Below, one piece after another: positions 41,530 through 52,141 of a stretch of DNA of 64,000 nucleotides; within the stretch, counting starts at the first letter, position 1, and each line of letters starts with the position of its first letter. The position numbers and the translations under genes are program-made. A model generated the notes under the pieces. It did no database searches. It was not told the origin of the DNA and worked only from the letters and a program-made list of their open reading frames with translations. This stretch comes from Euclidia mi (taxonomy: Eukaryota > Arthropoda > Insecta > Lepidoptera > Erebidae): the NCBI GenBank assembly GCA_944739405.2, contig OX123193.2:5278331-5342330 (forward strand), given 5' to 3'.

Positions 41530-42686
41530 TGTGGTTAATTATAATCTATCTTGTGCTACTCTAGTCCAGATACGGCCGGCGATCACAATAATATAATCAG
41601 CACATTTTACGGGTTGACCGACACTAATTCTTGCCGCCATTTTGTTACGGCTCTATCCCACTTGTCGTCACTACTCTTCGCCAGATGCCCAAGCCCATTT
41701 TAGGATTATTGAGGTCCCACATCGAGCACCTTTGTGCGGTTCCGAATGCCAACATTGGGAACTCGGGCAATCATACGGATACAAAACATAGATTTTTGAG
41801 CGACTTTTAATCTGTAAACTGCCTCTTGCTATCTACATAGAAATATGGCTTAGAAACTTAAAACCAGAAGAAGGTTACAACTGGCCATGTCGTGATAGAG
41901 CGTCAGCATCTCCCCATCTTGCATCTTAATTCATTGTTGATACTCAAAAATTCTGCAAATGATTTCTTTTTATAATGTACACACCCACTAAGAAGGATTA
42001 TTAATTTTATTCCCCATAGGTTCAAAGTTTGTTACAAAACATGCATATTCTGAATCTAGCAATAAAAATGTGAATAAATTCTAGTATTTTTAAGAATTAC
42101 AATAGGTATATAGCAAAGAAAGTGATAAATGGAAGCAGTACTAACACAGCAACAAAATCCTATAAAAATACCTCGACTCTTCGCCATTTTGGTCTTAAAT
42201 ACGACTTATATAAACAACTGCTCATATTTTGAAGGTTAATAGGAATAAGAAGTATAATATTGTAAGAAATTGTCGAGGGCCTGATATTTGAGGGCTTTTA
42301 ACTCCTTAAGGATTTCACTGGAGAGGCTAACAATGTACTTTACTCAGAAAACCTTCGCTAAAATAAAATTTTATGTTGGCAGATTTTTGCAGATATTTCT
42401 TAAGAAAATTGGTAAATAATTATATTATGCTGTAACTTTTTTAATTATAGCTGTTTCCTTTTAAGCAATTACAAGGTTATTTGTAAAATAATTTAGTAAT
42501 TTGAAACATAGTTTGTTGAGCCTGCGGTTGATTAAAGGATTGTTATTATTCCACTTCCACAGATACTTGTATTAATATCTGAAGCATTAATAGACTATCT
42601 CAATGTTGGGATTGAGATTCTTCTTACTAGAAAGGTCTGGCGAAAGTGTATACCGCGGTGGCTCTCGAAGAATGCCATACTGACAG
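41530..42686. other. Unassigned stretch
   Basis: 41560-41960 is GC-richer and may be decayed coding sequence of a transposable element (CAACTGGCCATGTCGTGATA), but no frame stays open. The rest is AT-rich with no recognised repeat. Confidence 0.3.
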
Positions 42687-42905
42687 CACGGTTGGTGTAG
42701 TGGTTTAAGCGGCCGCCTCGCCGCTTGACACTGCGCCGACTGTCTTGGTTGCAATTCCCACACGAGATAACACTTTGTGTAATCCATAAATTGTTGTTTC
42801 GAGTCTGGGTTTTCATTGTGCCCGTTAGTTGTATGTTTGTAAAGTCCCCCGCGACACATGATTTATTCCTTGTGCGAGAGTTGTCTTTTATAAAAAAATA
42901 ATAAA
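42687..42905 (+). mobile_element. SINE-M, full length
   Basis: GGTTGGTGTAGTGGTTTAAG (A box), GCAATTCCCACACGAG (decayed B box), TGTGTAATCCATAAATTGTT, AAAGTCCCCCGCGACACATG, A-rich tail. Confidence 0.75.
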
Positions 42906-43119
42906 AATGATGCAACAATTTGTCGACATCACAAAGTGATTTTTTTGTGTGGGAATCGTTCGTACCCACAAATAAAATGCTTCTTCCAAAAACCTCGGCA
43001 AAGTTTTAATGGTTACGGGACTTTTTGAACCAATTTGTATATATAAACTCCTTGCTTTAATGAATGACTGATAGCTTGCTCCTTGCAAGCTGCAGCCGGA
43101 AATATTAGGCGCAAGAAGT

Positions 43120-43200
43120 TGAAATTTAGCATGTATGTTCCTTGGCGACCGTAGGGGTGCACTAAGAAGGGATTTCCCGAAATTCCCACTAGATCCGGCA
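43120..43200 (+). mobile_element. Helitron family 2 fragment
   Basis: TTGAAATTTAGCATGTATGT, GCGACCGTAGGGGTGCACTA, AGAAGGGATTTCCCG: the reverse complement of the interior of 5574-5779. Confidence 0.55.
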
Positions 43201-43980
43201 GAAGCATGGTTAAATTAAAATTAATGGCACTGGCGTAGTTACGGGCGTCTTCTTGTCATTCTTAAAGTTTTAAACACAGTTTATATCTAATATTTTTTAT
43301 ATATCTTATATTTATTACAAGAACAAAATTCCTCGATAGGTCTTATAAACCAAACCATATTTCTCACGTCTCACAATCATATTCTGAAACTAGTACTATT
43401 AGTAACGTTATTAAACAACTTATCGTTCTCCATAGGGCCTTGACCATTGTCATTCGTCGATTTATAGTCTTTAAAGTACCGGTTGCTATATAAAACTAAG
43501 TCGGGCAGGACATCACTCAGAGTTATGGCGAAGAGGTCACGTTGACACTAAGCTAAGACTTACGTTTGGTCGACTTATTCGAAAGACTTAAAACAATGAA
43601 ACAATGAGTAGATTGGAAGCATTAACATAGGAAGAAAAGAAAAGAAACGCATGCATTTATTTTGCCCCACGCAAGATACCGAAAAGATACATACAACTTA
43701 TAGCTTTAAACTAGAGGTCCTATAGTCCACTCACATTAGTTTTTAAATCACATCATCAGCAGCCCTTTTTTAGTTCAATGTTGGACCTCTCTTAATTTTG
43801 TTATCGTCACAACAACATTGTGACTATTGAGAGGCAATCAGGAGGATTTGGTCTACTTAGTATACCACGCTGGCCTGACAGGTTGGTATATGGTTTGATG
43901 TCAAGTTGTCCATCCCTACGCAAAGATACCATCTACTCCGATCATTTTCCTACAAGCGACAACCAGGAAATAAAACTGAA
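43201..43980. other. Unassigned stretch
   Basis: Short relic of a SINE-E tail at about 43745-43790 (ATCATCAGCAGCCC, AATGTTGGACCTC); nothing else recognised. Confidence 0.3.
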
Positions 43981-43984
43981 AAGG

Positions 43985-44255
43985 GCCACTACCCCAATGA
44001 CACTTTGTATGCAGTTACCGTCGTCCATGGACACAAGCAACACCAGAGGAGTCAGAAGTGCGTTGCCACCATTTAGGTTATGAAAAGGGATGGGGGGAGA
44101 AGTAGGATGAGGGAGAAGGGCCTCCTGCAATCTCATTCACCGAACGAAACGCATCAATATTGATACTTTACGTCGATTTTCTGTGAGATAGTATTTCCAC
44201 AGTTGAACCTGCCCATTCATGCTGAAATCAACAAGGCTTTACGTCCTTTAAGTCA
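43985..44255 (+). mobile_element. Repeat LR1
   Basis: CCATGGACACAAGCAACACC, AGAAGTGCGTTGCCACCATT, ATCTCATTCACCGAACGAAA, TTTCTGTGAGATAGTATTTC, CATTCATGCTGAAATCAACA. Confidence 0.65.
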
Positions 44256-44584
44256 ATTTAGATTACATAATTCAAGCCATTCTGTTTATTTATTTATAAT
44301 TCATAACCATACAAATTTTAGATCAGAGTCTTCAAAAACTGCAGTACATTTAGCTGTGCCTTAAGCGGGCGCACTTAGCAATTCTTTACGGCTGTTTACA
44401 CACAAGCCATTCACACGGTCTCCGCAGCCTCCCACTGCGCCAGTTCGTATACAAAGCCCTTCTAAGAACTGAAGAGATCATTGGTTTGAACGGTACATTC
44501 ATGGGGTAATAATGGGTAGAAATTTTCTGTACAGCGCATACTGCGTTCAATAAAAATTAAGGAAATATATTGTTTTAAATTGTA

Positions 44585-44640
44585 TGTGTCGTAGCACGCT
44601 CAGGGATGCTACGACGTGCTTAGGTATGCTACGACTTTCT
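44585..44640 (+). repeat. Short tandem repeat of GCTACGAC units
   Basis: GTCGTAGCACG, GATGCTACGACGTGCTTAGG and TATGCTACGAC: a ~24-bp unit present about twice, partly self-complementary. Confidence 0.5.
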
Positions 44641-44689
44641 TCGGCTTCGCAAAATAGACTGTCGCGATTATTATGATGATATGGTCAAG

Positions 44690-45017
44690 TTGTCGGTCCC
44701 CAATAAAATAGGTTCAGCCATTCTAAAGATAACCTCGGACAAACCGAAACACAAACAAACAGATAAAAATATATTAAGTTATAATAAGATAATAAGGAAT
44801 ACAAATATCGCTGTCAAAATCCATCTGCAATATAAAAATTTCCAATGCTTTTGTAAAACATATTGTATTGTAGAACAACGATATTTCTGTCTGAGGAGCA
44901 CAATTTCACGGATATTTACCTTGGCGTCAAACAGACGTGACCAGGGCAATACAATTTGTTCAATACCGACAGCCGTCGCATTTGTATGAAATTGGAAAAA
45001 CTTCAGCTACAAATTTA
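44690..45017. other. Unassigned stretch
   Basis: Overlapping ORFs of 87-102 codons (44681-45200) span this and the next repeat; no domain recognised and the second is repeat-derived. Confidence 0.3.
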
Positions 45018-45125
45018 TTAACCGTCTTCAAAAAGGAGCAAGTTTTAAATTTGAGTATTTTTATAGGTATGTTTCACCTTCGTATTTTTACACATGGATC
45101 AATTTTGATAGTTTTTTTTTACATA
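45018..45125 (+). repeat. Dispersed repeat P fragment
   Basis: TTAACCGTCTTCAAAAAGGA, GCAAGTTTTAAATTTGAG, GTATGTTTCACCTTCG, then a T run. Related to 30643-30735. Confidence 0.4.
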
Positions 45126-45312
45126 AGTGCCAGTGTTTCATTTTATCAGGATTTTACCAGTTTGTTCACACAAGCCAGCAATAAACTAATTTCATTTTAG
45201 TGAGTCCGGGTAACATCATACGTCAAACTTTACAATCGCCGAAATAATACACCATCTCTCTTAGAAACCTTCAAATATTTAGAATTTTAAGGCACCCATC
45301 CAATAACATCTC

Positions 45313-45493
45313 ATCATCATCATCGGCCCTTTATAAACTGTCCCACTGCTGCGCACGGGCCTCTTCTCACTATGAGAAGGGTAAGGTCATAGTCCACCAC
45401 GCTGCCCAAGTGCGGGTTGGCAGACTTCAAATGTCTTTCGAGATCATTATGGATAACTCTCGGACATACAGGTTTCCTCACGATAACATCTAC
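45313..45493 (-). mobile_element. SINE-E tail half
   Basis: TCATCATCATCATCGGCCCT, CCCACTGCTGCGCACGGGCC, CTTCTCACTATGAGAAGGGT, CAAGTGCGGGTTGGCAGACT, AGGTTTCCTCACGATA. It ends at the element N insertion. Confidence 0.75.
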
Positions 45494-45507
45494 ATCGCAG
45501 AAAAATA

Positions 45508-45757
45508 CATACATACACATACATACATACATACATAGATTCACGCCTGTTTCCCCGAAGGGGTAGGCAGAGGCATATTAAACATCCACTTTTCGCCAGT
45601 GTTTTGATCCCAGGTAATAGGTGGCGAGCCTATTGCCGCTTATCGGGATATTTTGTTTGCCAGAGCCTCGTCCATTGATCGACAGGTGCAACACTTGCAG
45701 GTGAGGTTGGCTTGGGACCCTAAGTTCTTGGTGGGAACCCTATGCACCCGCATAGGT
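45508..45757 (-). mobile_element. Element N, copy 2, with 14-bp target duplication
   Basis: Flanked by ATCGCAGAAAAATA at 45494-45507 and 45758-45771. Minus strand: ATGCGGGTGCATAGGGTTCC, CCAAGAACTTAGGGTCCCAA, CTGTCGATCAATGGACGAGG, GCGGCAATAGGCTCGCCACC, the common 3' domain and TATG repeats. 250 bp. Confidence 0.85.
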
Positions 45758-45771
45758 ATCGCAGAAAAATA

Positions 45772-46358
45772 GACAGCAAAAACACAAAAGAAACCGTTCA
45801 CTCGATCAAGAAAACAAGATATAACTGAAGCTAGTAGCTTGTTAAACAAAATTACTCTCACAGTTAACTAAACAAGTCATTGATATTCCGTACAACACTT
45901 TTTTACCCTCAAAGGTACAATGAATCAGAAAACATTCAAAGAAAAGGTGCCTGAAGGCTTAGTTATTGTTGCTGAGTAGGAAAAATTTTCGTTCTGTTCT
46001 TTCCTGCTATTTTTACAGTCTTGTTTAAAATAATGGTCAAATACTTCCCAATTTATGTGACGTTTTGGAATGGATTACGCATGTTGCCCTTATAGGATAA
46101 ATCTAGCCCCTCAACACACATTTATGCTTGTGTACAAATCGCGAAAGATTTAAAGTATTTTTAACAAAACGCTCTGGAAATATTATGTGGCATATTAATG
46201 AATTTAAATTTATGTGACTCGAATACATAAGATATTATAATCGTACGGTCTTTCAGTAATCACAGCTGCATGAAACGGTTGAAAATTCAGGGCAAAAGGA
46301 CCTGCTTATAATGAACGTATCGTGTTTGTATGATATATATGTAGATATATATTTTTTG
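45772..46358. other. Unassigned stretch
   Basis: Nothing recognised. Confidence 0.35.
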
Positions 46359-46600
46359 ATAGACTCACACCTGAATCCCCAAAAGGGTAGGCAGAGGTGT
46401 AATATTACACCCACACTTCGCCATGATTTTTAGGTCCCACCTAATAGGGAGTGAGCCTATTGCCGTTACCGGGCACATCACCAGACTCCGGGCTGCTACC
46501 GAGAATTCGGAAAAACCCAGTAACACTTTTTGCCCAACCCGGGAAGCGAACCCGAGAACTCCGATTAGCGGTCGCATACGCTATCCACTGGACCACGGAT
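46359..46600 (-). mobile_element. SINE-A2
   Basis: GACTCACACCTGAATCCCCA, the common domain, CAGACTCCGGGCTGCTACCG, GGGAAGCGAACCCGAGAACT and CGCTATCCACTGGACCACGG. Confidence 0.8.
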
Positions 46601-47852
46601 TTTACAATTTTATTTTATTTTATTGTTATCTATAACTGTATATTATTTTCTTTGAACGTTTCTTTTCTAACACTGAGGTATACAGCAAGTTTAATACTCT
46701 TAATTATGTGAAACGCAGTCAATTACATGGCGGCCTCTGTTTGGTATATGAGAGTTACTTCTTAGAAAAGTCTGTAACCATGAAAACCTCAGGCTATAAC
46801 CGTAGTATTACGCCTTAAAATATGAGTATTACTTCTATCTTTAACGTCTGCTAGAAGCCTATAAGGGAAAACTTTTCGAACAATATTACGTTGGTATAAA
46901 AGTTTATCCTAAAGAAAATGTTTACCGCAAGCACTCAAGATGTTCACGAATTATGTCAATTGTACATTCCTGTTTTTGTAGCTGCCTTTATTTCAAATGC
47001 CATAACCTTTTCACAAGGCCGGGTAATAAGAATTTACTGGCATATTTTCTTTCCTTTTCTTTCCGTAGGCAAACCACTTTGGTTTGGTTAGCACGCAATA
47101 AGTTTATTATTAATCGATAACTTTTAGTTTTGGTTAGTTTAAAGTATATTCGGGTGATACGAGTTTTTTTTTGCTTTATTGATATTTGTTCAAAAATCGG
47201 TATTTTTTAATTTTCAAAAAACCATATCGGATTAATAAACGACAATTACGACAGAATCCACTCAAGGACAATTATCCCAGTATTTTGATGCCGCAAAATC
47301 GATAAATAATTAACAAAAGGCACTTTTTTCATGTCTATCTAGTTAATAAATTTCATACTGACTGATGATAAGCTGCACGAAAATCTATGATTAACTGTCA
47401 TTGAAATTTTTATTGAAGGTAGTAAGCATTTTTTGAATGAATAACCTAGCTACATATTTTGTATTTTTCTGCACCTTCTATACGAAAACGCCGTAAACAG
47501 AGGGTCTGCTGCACTATCAGAAAAGTGAAATTTATGGGTTACTGCAGCGTACGAGCAACATTACCGTACTTCAACAAAGGCGTTGTCGTACCAATGTAAA
47601 TATTTTACGAGAGGAATATCAGATTTCATCCACTTTCACATCAAGTTCGCCCGCGTAAAATTGAGTCTGTCATGTCATATATCACGGATCCTTTACTAAG
47701 TGTAGTGGAGGCTTTGAGAAGAATATTTAAAGTGTATAGTTAAATATGTTCGGTCATCTTAACCGTAAGATCAAGCAACAGCAATTCAATTTCATCCAAT
47801 CGCCTTCAAGTAAATTGCTTGGATATTCTATGTAATTGTCTGTATAAATATT
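46601..47852. other. Unassigned stretch
   Basis: Nothing recognised. Confidence 0.35.
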
Positions 47853-47910
47853 ATGTCAGTCCGGCCTAAAAAAATACGCCAATGATTTAGCTTGACAGTG
47901 TTAGTACAAA
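47853..47910 (+). repeat. 58-bp direct repeat, left copy
   Basis: Starts ATGTCAGTCCGGCCTAAAAA and ends GTTAGTACAAATA. About 90% identical to 48523-48580. It abuts the head of the SINE-D at 47911. Confidence 0.8.
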
Positions 47911-48521
47911 TAGCTATAGCCTACAAACGGACTGCGATGGAGAGGGTATCGGGTTCGAATCCACGGCGCGCACCACTGACTTTTCGAAGTTAAGTGCGTA
48001 TTTAATTGGTAGTCATACCTTGCCCATGCCCCGGAGAGCACGTTAAACCGTCGGTCCCGGCTCTCATGAAGATCTTTGAGAGTCGTTACGGGGAGTCAGT
48101 ACCCTCAAATAAACTGATACTGGTCTAAGCCATAAAATGTCACTATCCCTTTGGGTTGCGGAGGTCACACGGCAATCGCTCTATGGGTAAGTTGATATTC
48201 TGTCATATCTGGTTAGACCTGTGAAACAGTTGCAGCTCCTTACAAAAACAAAATATGTACCATAACACTGGCGATTAAAAAGAATGGCCACGAGTTTCAT
48301 TGCCCGTTCTTTCTCGTGGTTCTGCCTATTGCTTTGCGAACGAGGCAGTTAATGTAAATGTAGAAGCATTAAGTAATTTACTTAAAAAAATTGACGTTCA
48401 TAAGCGTCACCTTGTGACCTAGATGAATAAATGATTTTTTACTTTTTTATTACCAGTACCTCGGGCTTCAAGGCGTGTAAGTCTTGAATGCAACCAGGAT
48501 AATGCTAGGGCGATGATGAAA
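47911..48521 (+). mobile_element. SINE-D, full length, with a LINE 3' end inserted
   Basis: Head AGCTATAGCCTACAAACGGA (A box decayed), B box GGGTTCGAATCC, core CTGACTTTTCGAAGTTAAGT, GGTCCCGGCTCTCATGAAGA, ACTGGTCTAAGCCATAAAAT, GGGTTGCGGAGGTCACACGG, then foreign sequence 48280-48470, then the terminus CAACCAGGATAATGCTAGGG. Lies exactly between the two 58-bp direct repeats. Confidence 0.75.
48280..48470 (+). mobile_element. LINE 3' UTR fragment (LINE-U2) inside SINE-D
   Basis: GGCCACGAGTTTCATTGCCC, GTTCTTTCTCGTGGTTCTGC, GCGAACGAGGCAGTTAATGT, GACGTTCATAAGCGTCACCT, GATGAATAAATGATTTTTTA. I recognise this as a very common lepidopteran LINE end (AATAAATGA terminus). It interrupts the SINE-D tail. 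Confidence 0.65.
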
Positions 48522-48522
48522 A

Positions 48523-48580
48523 TATGTCAGTCCTGCCTAAAAAACATGCGCCAATGATTTACCTTGACAGTGATAGTGCA
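48523..48580 (+). repeat. 58-bp direct repeat, right copy
   Basis: ATGTCAGTCCTGCCTAAAAA to GATAGTGCA. It directly follows the SINE-D tail, and its last A is the Helitron insertion site. Confidence 0.8.
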
Positions 48581-48808
48581 TCTACACTAATATTATAAAG
48601 AGGAAAAATTTGTATTTTTGTTTGTAATGGATAAACTCAAAAACTACCGGACTGATTTTAAAAATTCTTTCACCATTAGAAAGCTACATTATCTGCGAGT
48701 AAAATAAGCTATATTTTATTTTAGAAAAAATAGGGGTCCGTAAGATATTTTTTCGGGTACGCGAAGTAGTTCCCTCAGGACGCGGGTGAAACCGCGGGAA
48801 ACGGCTAG
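48581..48808 (+). mobile_element. Short non-autonomous Helitron, family 1, copy 2
   Basis: TCTACACTAATATTATAAAG at the start after A; AACGGCTAG at the end before T; the CGCGG/CCGCG hairpin is conserved. 228 bp, 9 bp shorter than copy 1, mostly through two small indels. Confidence 0.85.
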
Positions 48809-48809
48809 T

Positions 48810-50337
48810 AATTTATAATTTCGCTCAAGATAACATACAGGACATACAAGAAATATCCATTTACACACACTTTAATGTAAAATATCTAAAAACTGTACCT
48901 GTTCCCCTGAATAGACGATAAATTGCCCGCGCCATTGGTCACAATGTCAAGTTGAGCCCAAGAAATTGGGGTTACTCAGTACTGTAGCGACATAGAAGGA
49001 GAACATTTAGGTTTTTTCTTCCTTACCTCCTTTTTTTATTAACTCGTTTTTATCCAGCAAGGCAGAATATTTACCTTTTTTTTTAAGATTGGTGTTCTTT
49101 ATAATCGTGACTGGTCTGACCCTACCTGCTGTGTAGCAAGAAGGGTCAGTTATCACTAAATTACCTAACCAGTCAAATGGAAATAAACAACGAAAATGTT
49201 TCCCTATTTGACTCTCAGGACACATTTTCGTGCGATGAGTATGATAATTTGTTGTGTGTCTAGATGAATATATAATATGTTTTCAGTCACATATATTTTA
49301 AGTTCTGCCTGGTTATAAAATTTTACTTTTAACTAAAAAGTTTTTAACTTAGCGGATTTTGACGACAGTTTGTAGTAGGTATAGCTTATGCATTGGAATG
49401 AGACATTGGGTACCTTTAGTCAACATAACCGACAGACACACGGACAAAGCCGTAATTAAAAGCTACTTAATAATATAAATATGTAAAATTCCTTACATAA
49501 CATTCCAATACCACCAGATACAAACTCTTAACAGTTACCCAGTTAGTTAGTTACTAACTAACTAACAGTTATCCAGTCATTTCCTCTCCTGCCAACAGTC
49601 CCAGATTATGTTAATCCCCAGCACTATAACTCAATACCAAAGTAAACTTGACCGCGAAAAAAGTCATACAAGGCGGGTTTGTAAGTAAATAAAACTAAAA
49701 AGGCCCATTCCCAAAAGTTGTGAAAAATTGAAGCTCATGTTCCTAAGTCAAAGAAAGGCTTTATTACGAACAGTCACGAACAATGTGCTTTTTAAACTAT
49801 GAGTAGATGAATGGTCTGATGGATATACGATCAACTTGATATTGTCACTGTTAGATATTGTAGGTTCGATATACGCCAAAAAGTACAAGTTTCGTGTTTG
49901 GATAATAAATATTTAATTAACCTTTTAACCTTTCTTACTAGTAAGTATTATTAATGTGAAAGTTTGGGGGGAAATTAAGTTTCTTACTCTTTGACACCAA
50001 ATCTACTAAACAGGTTCTCATGACATTCTTCAGTAATTTAACTTATACATCAAAATAGCACATTACTACACTTGTACTAAAGTGTTATTTTCTTATAACT
50101 CTAAACGAAGTCGCAAGTACGACAGTGGCACCCAATGATATTACAAGGAAGAGGTAGATACGTTACCTACGTAGTAATCAATCCGTAGAAACGGTACACT
50201 AACGCACACATCGATAACTCCATATTTTATTTTATATTCGGTTGACAAAATGTGTCAGTTTCACTTTGACGCCGGCTCGCGACTTCACACACACACATGT
50301 CAGACTTGCCAACTGGCTTATGTTTAGCGTCCCAGTA
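48810..50337. other. Unassigned stretch
   Basis: A small (GTTA)n/(CTAA)n palindrome lies at 49542-49567 (GTTAGTTAGTTACTAACTAA). Nothing else recognised. Confidence 0.35.
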
Positions 50338-50391
50338 GATATGTTATAGACGTACCAAAAGCAGGAGCTTTTGGCACGCCTATAACATATC
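50338..50391. repeat. Inverted repeat, 25-bp arms
   Basis: GATATGTTATAGACGTACCA... pairs with ...GCACGCCTATAACATATC, 23 of 25, around AGGA. It lies 30 bases left of the tRNA-Lys-like site. Confidence 0.75.
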
Positions 50392-50421
50392 GACTTCTTT
50401 TTACTTTTGTAACATCATTGG

Positions 50422-50439
50422 TGGCACCCAACGTGGGGC
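50422..50439 (+). other. Possible tRNA-Lys primer-binding site
   Basis: TGGCACCCAACGTGGGGC differs by one base from TGGCGCCCAACGTGGGGC, the complement of the 3' end of tRNA-Lys (CUU type) used as primer-binding site by many retroelements. No LTR pair, gag or pol is recognised around it. A minus-strand ORF of 97 codons (50324-50617) spans it without a known domain. Confidence 0.35.
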
Positions 50440-50747
50440 GGTGTATGAGCGGGGCGATCCCCAAGCAACGTTTTATTATCGTCTCGTGACAAGTCGAAAG
50501 TAAGATATTAATAAAATTTGCATACTGTGCTTCTTCTCTATTAACTTTAACTGCACCCAATTTCATGCTCCGATACGCAGAATTTTCACAGAGAGAGATT
50601 TCGTAGGAAGAGAACAAAGGTTTTGCTCTACGTTAGATAGCACTAATAACATCCTATTTACAACAAACATTTAATCTCAAACAACACGTATCTCCCCCAA
50701 ACGTTACTTAACCCGAAATTGCACATAAATTCTCCACATCAGAAGGC
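50440..50747. other. Unassigned stretch
   Basis: Expected leader or gag of an LTR element if the preceding site is real, but no such sequence is recognisable. Confidence 0.25.
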
Positions 50748-51572
50748 CAATTCTCGTATTTAACAGACACTGACACTGAATTTTGACTGAACTGCGATTT
50801 AATTTTGAATTGACTCACAATTGGTATTCTGCTACACTTCATCTCCTTACAGTATAATTTCGATATAATCAATTTATAATCTCTTGTTAATCTCAGAGGT
50901 CATGTCAAAAACTTAAAAACAAAACATGAATTTTGCCATTGTATGGGAAAATACATTAATAGGAATGGTTATTGGTTGCCAATACGTTTCCATGCCAAAT
51001 TAAAATTAATATACAACTAAGTAATAAAATTTCGGTAAGTAAATATATTAGTTCCTTGGACCGTGTGAATTATTTTCAATAGGTATTCAATAATTTTAGA
51101 TGAAAATAGAACATTATAAAAATATGGGTGTTTTGATTATGCCGCAAAATTACCCCACGCATCACACAACGAACGAACGTCAAAATGTCTATTTTATATT
51201 TTGCGTGGGGCTTATAGTAATATGGTCTAAGGTTTTGAATTTTTGATTTGCGCGAAACTAGTTTATTATTTATTTTTAAAAGTTTGAAACAACTTTGGAG
51301 ATGTCGCTTAAATTACTATTACGTACCTACATAGTTCAGTTATATTATGTACGATAGTATCATTGTGCAAAAACTAGAAATACCTTACCTGCTCTACTAA
51401 TAATTAGCAGAATACCGTTCACACTAGTTCACACTTGGATCAACTTTCGATGTAGTCCCGATCTCATTCAAGTGTCAATTAAGTTACGAGAATACCATTT
51501 ATGACGCCGAGACTAGATCGATATTGGAATTTGAACAAATATAATTACCAGAATTGGCCTTCTGCTTTCACA
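50748..51572. mobile_element. MITE-L copy with a ~500-bp interruption
   Basis: The left edge AGAAGGCCAATTCTCGTATT and right edge ACCAGAATTGGCCTTCT are inverted repeats with GAATTGGCCTTCT complementary exactly. Left half 50748-50880 and right half about 51400-51572 match the order of 57275-57545. The middle (50880-51400) is foreign or expanded, with TTACCCCACGCATC and TTTTGCGTGGGGC as an internal inverted pair. Confidence 0.55.
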
Positions 51573-51636
51573 ACACGTAAGTTTGCGCGAGTACACACTG
51601 CGCAAACGTCTTCATGCGACGTAATGTGAATTGAAT

Positions 51637-51780
51637 GGGCTTGTATCTAAACGCTGTTTTTATGGCCATACGACGAGTGTCACTCGCTGATTACATATAA
51701 CGTGTACCGTTGTACATATACTTTTCTGCAGGCGTTAGAAGATACCGACTTAAACTTTTGCGACTTTATATATTACTAGA
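51637..51780 (+). repeat. Direct repeat R, left copy (~145 bp)
   Basis: ATGGGCTTGTATCTAAACGC, CGACGAGTGTCACTCGCTGA, TTACATATAAC. A second copy is at 51951-52095. Confidence 0.7.
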
Positions 51781-51912
51781 GGATACGCACAGCTACACCT
51801 GGTAATATTTTTTTTAGTTTGTGACAACTCGATCCCGTGGTAATTACTGGAAATCCCTTCTTTGTGCACCCCTATGTTCTCCAAGGAATATACATGCCGA
51901 ATTTCAGCTTAA
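51780..51912 (-). mobile_element. Helitron family 2 fragment
   Basis: GCACAGCTACACCTGGTAAT, CTCGATCCCGTGGTAATTAC, TCTTTGTGCACCCCTATGTT, ATACATGCCGAATTTCAGCT. Lies between the two R copies. Confidence 0.55.
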
Positions 51913-51950
51913 AATTTTTACATATACCTACAACTAGGTACACAGATTAA

Positions 51951-52095
51951 ATGGGCTTGTATCAAAACGCTGTTTTTGTGACCCACACGACGAGTGTCAC
52001 TCGCTGATTACATATAACATGTAACATTGTATTCTGTGGTGGAGTTTAGCACTTAAAAGGTACTGATTTAAGCTTTTCCGACTTGTATACATTAT
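51951..52095 (+). repeat. Direct repeat R, right copy
   Basis: ATGGGCTTGTATCAAAACGC, CGACGAGTGTCACTCGCTGA and TTACATATAACATGTAACAT. About 80% like the left copy. Followed by a 17-bp tandem AGGTCTCAATAANAATAA (52104-52138). Confidence 0.7.
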
Positions 52096-52141
52096 TTGTA
52101 GACAGGTCTCAATAACAATAAAGGTCTCAATAATAATAAAG

